Shown here: piece by piece, positions 60,432 through 64,000 of the stretch
Layout of the letters: every line of letters begins with the position of its first letter
How positions within the stretch are numbered: the stretch's first letter is position 1
Source of the DNA: Astrobacterium formosum
Lineage (GTDB): Bacteria; Pseudomonadota; Alphaproteobacteria; Rhizobiales; Xanthobacteraceae
Direction: 5' to 3'
NCBI GenBank assembly: GCA_030848545.1
Contig: JAVDCA010000001.1
Coordinates: 310,001-374,000 of the forward strand
Length of the DNA stretch: 64,000 nucleotides
The notes under the pieces: generated by a model
What the model saw: the letters and a program-made list of their open reading frames with translations, nothing else
Told to the model about the DNA's origin: nothing
Databases searched by the model: none
Made by a program: the position numbers and the translations under genes

Positions 60432-60680
60432 TCACGCGACGCGATCGGCCTGGATGGTCGTGTCGCCGCGCCCGGCGAGCAGGCCGGCGACGGAAATATC
60501 CTCGTCGAGCGCCTGCCAATGCAGGCCGGTGCGGCTCAATTCGACGCGCGCGCGTTCGTCCGCCGTCGCCGCGAGGAGGCGGGGGAACCAGGCCAGCGGC
60601 ACCCCGAGGGTACGGCCATCGGAAAGGTCAACCCACATGGTGTGCTCGTCAAAACGAACGGCCGTCGCCGAAATGCTCAT
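60432..60680 (-). CDS. DUF2442 family protein, copy A
   Basis: An 82-residue protein (MSISATAVRFDEHTMWVDLS, GRTLGVPLAWFPRLLAATAD, ELSRTGLHWQALDEDISVAG). These are the DUF2442 features: a compact beta-rich domain with the WFPRL and HWxxLDEDIS motifs. Families with this domain often lie next to DUF4160 and are suspected antitoxin or TA components. Here its start overlaps the end of a HigA-like fragment gene by four bases. Copy B is at 63028-63276, with five residue changes. Confidence 0.87.
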   Translation of the reverse strand: MSISATAVRFDEHTMWVDLSDGRTLGVPLAWFPRLLAATADERARVELSRTGLHWQALDEDISVAGLLAGRGDTTIQADRVA

Positions 60681-60910
60681 GCCCGGCCTTTGCGACCGTG
60701 CACGGACTGGGCAGGGCCGGCTATGGGCGCAGCGCCATCGACCGCCCAATGCTCCGCCTCATAGGCTGCGATCGCGCGCGCGAGTTCGTCGAAGCGCTCG
60801 GCCTCGGGCGTGCCCGGCGCCGGTTCCTTGTCGAAATAGCGCTCGATCTCGTCCAGGGCCGCTTCGTATTCGGCCTTGGTCTCGATGCGTCGGGTCACTT
60901 CGCTCGCCAT
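60677..60910 (-). CDS. HigA-like N-terminal fragment protein
   Basis: A 77-residue protein. EVTRRIETKAEYEAALDEIE-RYFDKEPAPGTPE and then ERFDELARAIAAYEAEHWAV match the N-terminal arm of HigA-type antitoxins (EADYxxALxEIExLxDAxPGTPEgdrLexLvxLVexYExxHyPI), but the helix-turn-helix that should follow is missing. The gene stops after GRKGRA and overlaps the DUF2442 start (ATGA). It could be a shortened antitoxin now coupled to DUF2442, or a separate helical regulator. No HigB toxin is near. Confidence 0.65.
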   Translation of the reverse strand: MASEVTRRIETKAEYEAALDEIERYFDKEPAPGTPEAERFDELARAIAAYEAEHWAVDGAAPIAGPAQSVHGRKGRA

Positions 60911-60999
60911 GTGATGGTTTCCGGGATCGCTGCGGTCGAAGATATCGCGCCAGGAGCACGCTGCCGACAGATTACGCTACGCGAATCCGTCCTTCGCGT

Positions 61000-61428
61000 T
61001 CAACAAGGGATGGTTTGAAGATAAGAGGGGTTCACCTGCGACAGGCCTATCATTGCTCCATCGCGGGTCACGATCCGAAGTTTTCTGATACGCGCTGTGG
61101 CGATCAGGAAACAATCTCCAGGGTCCCCGTTTCCATAAACCGGCGGAACCGATGCGGCTTCCAACGCAATTCGCCGGTTTACCGTCACCATTCTAACCCC
61201 TGGCAACGCCAGGGCTGCCTTGAACCAAGCTGATGGAGCCAATCCACTGAGATTAGGTTGATTATTCCTCTTTCGCGCGGCGAGGGCCGCCTCCCATGCG
61301 GAAATTGGAGAGACGAATACCAAGCTGGCTTCCTGCGCCGACGCAATAGCAGAAAGCGCGTAAGGATCCATAGGATCACCACTGGCAAACCAAACCAAGG
61401 CATTGGTATCGAGCAAAATTCCACTCAT
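61000..61428 (-). CDS. PIN-domain toxin, VapC type
   Basis: A 142-residue PIN nuclease: Asp in ILLDTNALVWFASGD, Glu in SPISAWEAALAARKR, Asp in GNGDPGDCFLIATARI and Asp in IVTRDGAMIGL. The fourth acidic region has GDPGDCF instead of the usual DPADR, so one residue is shifted, but the Asp is kept. GC content is lower than in the core genes. It overlaps the end of the DUF2188-containing antitoxin by four bases. Confidence 0.9.
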   Translation of the reverse strand: MSGILLDTNALVWFASGDPMDPYALSAIASAQEASLVFVSPISAWEAALAARKRNNQPNLSGLAPSAWFKAALALPGVRMVTVNRRIALEAASVPPVYGNGDPGDCFLIATARIRKLRIVTRDGAMIGLSQVNPSYLQTIPC

Positions 61429-61844
61429 CGCTTCCGATCGCGTGAGCTTTCCTTCATGCCCTTCGTAAATTGGTCATAGATAGGTTTGGTGACGTCCATG
61501 TCCCGTTTTACAATAAACTGGCCACGCAATGAGCCGTAGCCTTTGGGCTTCAATATCGAATTTGGGCGCTGGTCGCGAGGGGGCAACGGGTCGTTCGCGA
61601 AGACGCGGTTTTCTTGAATGCGGCCGTCTCGCCCGTGTGTAACGAGTTCAGAATTCGATCCCCTGGCGAGTTGCCGGCCATAATCGATTGCATCGGACTT
61701 TCGATCAAAAACGCCGCTTGAACGGTCCGCACCTTCTCGGCGTACGGACCAGCCGCCGCTGGGACTGGGAATGATGTGATAGTTGCGCTTGTCGCTCAAA
61801 GCGGTCGTCCTGTTCGATTGCCTCCTGCTCGCCTTAAAAACCAT
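61425..61844 (-). CDS. Antitoxin: DUF2188 domain plus toxin-binding tail
   Basis: A 139-residue protein. Residues about 18-93 are DUF2188 (KRNYHIIPSPSGGWSVRREG, DRKSDAIDYGRQLARGSNSE, HGRDGRIQENRVFANDPLPP). Residues 94-139 give a tail KPKGYGSLRGQFIVKRDMDV-TKPIYDQF that follows the GSLKGxxxxxxDxDxPLxxxxxxF pattern of Phd/AbrB antitoxins. It overlaps the PIN toxin start, and a free DUF2188 gene is immediately upstream. ATG 61844 is the longest start; TTG 61799 (LSDKRNY) fits the free paralogue better. Confidence 0.82.
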   Translation of the reverse strand: MVFKASRRQSNRTTALSDKRNYHIIPSPSGGWSVRREGADRSSGVFDRKSDAIDYGRQLARGSNSELVTHGRDGRIQENRVFANDPLPPRDQRPNSILKPKGYGSLRGQFIVKRDMDVTKPIYDQFTKGMKESSRDRKR

Positions 61845-61906
61845 TCGAAGAGCGAAGTGGGCGGCCGGACCTTATTTTGTATGAAAGCATGAAATCCGCC
61901 GAAGTC

Positions 61907-62143
61907 TCAACGCTGATCCTTGGGCGGATTAGGGTCGTTGCCATAACTGTTGCTGTTCTGGATGCGGCCGTCGCGGCCGTGCTCCACGAGTTCGGTTCGA
62001 CTGGTCTGCGCGAGGTCACGGCCACGCTCCATTGCGTCGGACTTCCGGTCGAAATGCTCGCTGGCCCGTTCGGCGCCTTCGCGACGGACATCCCAGCCGC
62101 CGCGATTGGAGTTGGGGACGACGTGGTAATCACGCTTTGGCAC
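61907..62143 (-). CDS. Free-standing DUF2188 protein
   Basis: A 78-residue DUF2188 (MPKRDYHVVPNSNRGGWDVR, HFDRKSDAMERGRDLAQTSR, VEHGRDGRIQNSNSYGNDPN) that ends right after PPKDQR, exactly where the neighbour's toxin-binding tail begins. It appears to be the unfused paralogue of the antitoxin next door, 62 bases upstream on the same strand. DUF2188 is an abundant small domain of unknown function. Confidence 0.88.
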   Translation of the reverse strand: MPKRDYHVVPNSNRGGWDVRREGAERASEHFDRKSDAMERGRDLAQTSRTELVEHGRDGRIQNSNSYGNDPNPPKDQR

Positions 62144-62332
62144 GGTTCGCTCCCAGGATAGGTTTTATCCATTGTTCCCGATGTGTTCTTGCGTGTCAAG
62201 AGCTGCGCAATGCGTCATCCGCAACCTATTGGCGGGCTGGCTGCGCCCCGTCGTCGACACGCGCGTATCGCACTTCATGCAGCGAACGTAAGGCGCGAAT
62301 GGCGAAGCACATTGCGCTGACCGGAGGCTGAT

Positions 62333-62358
62333 GGCGGATCACGCTTCACTGATCCGCC
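62333..62358. repeat. Palindromic repeat ggcggatca...tgatccgcc, copy 2
   Basis: Same 9-bp arms; loop is cgcttcac, one base different from the other copies. It sits eight bases after the ParE-like gene's stop on the minus strand. Confidence 0.85.
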
Positions 62359-62366
62359 CTACGGCC

Positions 62367-62657
62367 CTACGCTTGTTCGTCCCAGGGGTCGCGTGCGGCG
62401 TGGTGGAGGTGCAGGATGTCCACCGCGTCGCCGCGCACGCGATAGAATAGTTTGTAGGGATAGGGGGCAAGCGGAGCGATGCGCACGTCCGGCCGGTAGG
62501 TCGAACGCCGCATGCTGTCCGGCCAGCGGGCGATCTGCGCCACGACTGCCCGTACCCGTTGTTCCACACCCAGGCCGACCCCGGGGTAGTTGGCTTCGAG
62601 CCAATGGATGATGTCGTCGAGGTCGCGAGCGGCGGCGTCGGACCAGACGACCTTCAT
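62367..62657 (-). CDS. ParE/RelE-family toxin
   Basis: A 96-residue toxin: VVWSDAAARDLDDIIHWLEA, ARWPDSMRRSTYRPDVRIAP, YKLFYRVRGDAVDILHLHHA-ARDPW. The C-terminal ILHLHHAARD pattern and ALPPYPY-like APYPYKLFYR are ParE features. ParE toxins poison gyrase, RelE cuts mRNA; which applies here is not known. It overlaps its antitoxin by four bases. Confidence 0.9.
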   Translation of the reverse strand: MKVVWSDAAARDLDDIIHWLEANYPGVGLGVEQRVRAVVAQIARWPDSMRRSTYRPDVRIAPLAPYPYKLFYRVRGDAVDILHLHHAARDPWDEQA

Positions 62658-62890
62658 GCGCGCCGAAGCCGGGCGAGCAAGGCTTCAATCGCGACGTCGG
62701 TGGCGACGCGGCCCGCATCGGCGTCGCGCAGGCCGCGCTCGATGCCGGCGATCTCGGCCGGATTCGGGGCATAGTCGCCTTGCGCGAGGCGAACATCGAT
62801 GTCGCGCGCGATGCCGGCGAGTTCATCCTGGGCCGCAGCGGGCCAGGTCTCGACACGTTGCAACACGTCGGCGAGGGATTTTGATTTCAT
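62654..62890 (-). CDS. ParD-like antitoxin
   Basis: A 78-residue helical antitoxin: MKSKSLADVLQRVETWPAAA-QDELAG and IERGLRDADAGRVATDVAIE, ending ALLARLRRA. The IxxGLxDADAGRV segment is the toxin-binding motif of the family. gggag upstream of ATG 62890 (minus strand) gives a ribosome-binding site. With the downstream ParE it forms an intact pair. Confidence 0.88.
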   Translation of the reverse strand: MKSKSLADVLQRVETWPAAAQDELAGIARDIDVRLAQGDYAPNPAEIAGIERGLRDADAGRVATDVAIEALLARLRRA

Positions 62891-62966
62891 GGGGAGAGAC
62901 TAGCAGAAGACCCGACTTGGTTGAAGCGGGACGAAGCAAAGCCCAGTCGTGCGGGGGAGGGTTGGC

Positions 62967-62992
62967 GGCGGATCACGCTTCGCTGATCCGCC
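62967..62992. repeat. Palindromic repeat ggcggatca...tgatccgcc, copy 3
   Basis: Identical to copy 1, with the same flanks, as part of the duplicated block. Confidence 0.85.
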
Positions 62993-63027
62993 CTACGGCC
63001 GTGATCCGTCTTACGAGATACGGCCCT

Positions 63028-63276
63028 TCACGCGACACGGCCGGCCTGGATGGTCGTGTCGCCGCGCCCGGCGAGCAGGCCGGCGACGGAAATATCCTCG
63101 TCGAGCGCCTCCCAATGCAGGCCGGTGCGGCTCAATTCGACGCGCGCGCGTTCGTCCGCCGTCGCCGCGAGGAGGCGGGGGAACCAGGCCAGCGGCACCC
63201 CGAGGGTACGGCCATCGGAAAGGTCAACCCATAGGGTGTGCTCGTCAAAACGAACGGTCGTCGCCGAAATGCTCAT
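63028..63276 (-). CDS. DUF2442 family protein, copy B
   Basis: An 82-residue protein differing from copy A at five positions (Ala/Thr 7, Met/Leu 15, Gln/Glu 56, Asp/Gly 79 and neighbours). MSISATTVRFDEHTLWVDLS and HWEALDEDISVAGLLAGRGD retain the family motifs. Its start lies inside the 3' end of the DUF4160 gene (32-base overlap), the classical DUF4160-DUF2442 arrangement, so this is probably the original site and copy A the derived one. Confidence 0.87.
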   Translation of the reverse strand: MSISATTVRFDEHTLWVDLSDGRTLGVPLAWFPRLLAATADERARVELSRTGLHWEALDEDISVAGLLAGRGDTTIQAGRVA

Positions 63277-63503
63277 GCCATGCCTGCAGGATGCGGTCGC
63301 GGTTGTCCACGATGGTGCGGATGATACGCGGAAAGGTCGCGGGAATTGAAGCCGTAGCTGTCGACGACGGCGACTTCGGGAACAAGCCGCACCTTGGCGT
63401 CGGAGCCTGCGCCTTTGACGTGGATATGCGGCGACTCCCGTGGCGAGCCTTCGTTGGAATAGAAAAAGTAACGAAGGCTGCCGTCACGAAAGACCACGGG
63501 CAT
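63245..63503 (-). pseudogene. DUF4160 gene with a frameshift
   Basis: From ATG 63503 the frame reads MPVVFRDGSLRYFFYSNEG, SPHIHVKGAGSDAKVRLVPE and VAVVDSYGFNSRDL, the N-terminal two thirds of DUF4160. It then continues as unlike sequence (SAYHPHHRGQ) to a stop at 63273. A second frame holds the expected C terminus (FPRIIRTIVDNRDRILQAWHE then HFGDD) to a stop at 63245. The switch is near 63330-63345, so a single-base indel has split the gene. The 3' end overlaps the DUF2442 start as in intact relatives. A sequencing error is possible. Confidence 0.75.
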
Positions 63504-63585
63504 GCCGTTGCTCCTACAGCGACCGGAGACTGACGGCTTCCTTGTAGCGTAAGAGCGAAGCGGTTTGCGCAAGTTAACAACAGGC

Positions 63586-63611
63586 GGCGGATCACGCTTC
63601 GCTGATCCGCC
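63586..63611. repeat. Palindromic repeat ggcggatca...tgatccgcc, copy 4
   Basis: Identical core to copies 1 and 3. It is followed by three short direct repeats of the type tgatccgycttacgcgttac (63620-63665), the last running up to the stop of the AT-rich gene. Confidence 0.85.
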
Positions 63612-63660
63612 CTACGGCCCTGATCCGCCTTACGCGTTACGGGCTGATCCGTCTTACGCG

Positions 63661-64000
63661 TTAGAGAAGGATGCGAATTGCATCGTAGATGCGGCTAGCA
63701 AAAATACTAGCAACTGTTCCTACAATAAGAGCAAGCGATATGCTGTATTTTATAATATCATAGTTTTTCCCATATCTTTCAAGGTATCTCTGCGAATAGT
63801 TGTTTATCGATATAAAGCTGGCTTTCCTAATTATAGCCAGCCAAAATAGTCCAGAAAGCACAACGATGCTTAGTATCGCTCGGCCGAACGGTTGCCATAT
63901 TGGAATTTCAATGGCAAGTCTAGCCGCTGTTGCCTCAATGAGAAAGTCAAGTTTGTCGTTAGGTTCTTTCAGTCTAGCCAATACTTCCGTAAGTGGGCCA
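63661..64000 (-). CDS. AT-rich hypothetical membrane protein, cut by the window edge
   Basis: The frame stays open from the stop at 63661 to the window edge (GPLTEVLARLKEPNDKLDFL at its visible start), so the 5' end is missing; TTG 63981 would be an internal start. There are two to three hydrophobic helices: AILSIVVLSGLFWLAIIRKA and YSISLALIVGTVASIFASRI. Many AT-ending codons (ata, tat, aaa) and about 41 percent GC by eye contrast strongly with the core genome, pointing to horizontal transfer. No family is recognised. Confidence 0.6.
   Translation of the reverse strand, partial: GPLTEVLARLKEPNDKLDFLIEATAARLAIEIPIWQPFGRAILSIVVLSGLFWLAIIRKASFISINNYSQRYLERYGKNYDIIKYSISLALIVGTVASIFASRIYDAIRILL

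Larger units (their letters stand above)
60368..60683. repeat. 316-bp duplicated block, copy A
   Basis: It matches 62964-63279 base for base at a constant offset of 2596 with only a handful of substitutions (for example at 60438-60444 and near 60638) and no indel. It contains the palindrome, the intergenic tail and the whole DUF2442 gene. The ends fall just after the DUF2442 start codon, so only this gene and its downstream repeat were copied. Confidence 0.9.
62964..63279. repeat. 316-bp duplicated block, copy B
   Basis: Second copy of 60368-60683 (offset 2596). It includes the palindrome at 62967-62992, the same cgtcttacgagatacgg tail and the DUF2442 gene. Only the sequence upstream of the DUF2442 start differs: here it is a DUF4160 gene instead of the HigA-like fragment. 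Confidence 0.9.

Overview
The window is GC-rich chromosomal DNA from an alphaproteobacterium. It is most likely Hyphomicrobiales (Rhizobiales) near the Xanthobacteraceae/Bradyrhizobium side. The basis is gene content and order: rpsF-rpsR-DUF2232-rplI; fabD-fabG-acpP-fabF-mltG-yicC-gmk; lptF-lptG-lptD-surA-pdxA-rsmA; pepA with holC; an RNase E whose S1 domain carries a long acidic insert; and a ClpS2-type adaptor. No rRNA, tRNA or CRISPR array was recognised, and no insertion sequence or phage gene.

Layout. 0.2-0.9 kb: a Phd/VapC toxin-antitoxin (TA) pair whose antitoxin reading frame carries an amber codon. 1.3-6.7 kb: a fused aldolase/short-chain dehydrogenase and RNase E. 7.6-10.6 kb: a ribosomal protein operon. 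10.7-17.6 kb: the fatty-acid synthesis operon followed by mltG, yicC and gmk. 17.8-26.6 kb, opposite strand: an envelope operon for LPS export (lptF, lptG, lptD), a periplasmic chaperone (SurA-like), then pdxA, rsmA and a zinc alcohol dehydrogenase. 26.9-30.8 kb: pepA and holC, separated by a three-gene cassette with a cytoplasmic trypsin-like protease. 31-52 kb: mixed housekeeping and envelope genes (serine carboxypeptidase, ABC-F ATPase, response regulator, EAL phosphodiesterase, UDP-glucose dehydrogenase, patatin lipoprotein, clpS, FKBP, lytic transglycosylase, deaminase, branched-chain aminotransferase). 52.5-53.4 kb: a second TA pair after a repeat-rich, AT-rich gap. 53.4-59.9 kb: DUF305, YccF, prephenate dehydrogenase, an SDR, greB, small proteins and an exonuclease. 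60.1-64 kb: a compact accessory island of TA-like genes divided by short palindromic repeats and ending in an AT-rich membrane gene cut by the window edge.

The core genes tie together lipid synthesis (fabD/G/F, acpP), outer-membrane assembly (lptD/F/G, SurA-like) and peptidoglycan trimming (mltG, SLT transglycosylase) with translation and nucleotide supply (ribosomal proteins, gmk, rsmA).

The most unusual content is accessory. It includes: the protease cassette inside pepA-holC; two PIN-toxin operons whose antitoxins join an uncharacterised domain (DUF7662-like or DUF2188) to a classical toxin-binding tail; a free-standing DUF2188 paralogue beside one of them; a near-identical 316-bp duplication carrying a DUF2442 gene with different partners at the two sites; a structured RNA-like locus with a strong terminator at 48.2-48.4 kb; a terminator-bearing leader in front of prephenate dehydrogenase; and three separate 15-bp tandem arrays placed on gene boundaries.

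All family assignments rest on reading motifs by eye. No database search was possible.
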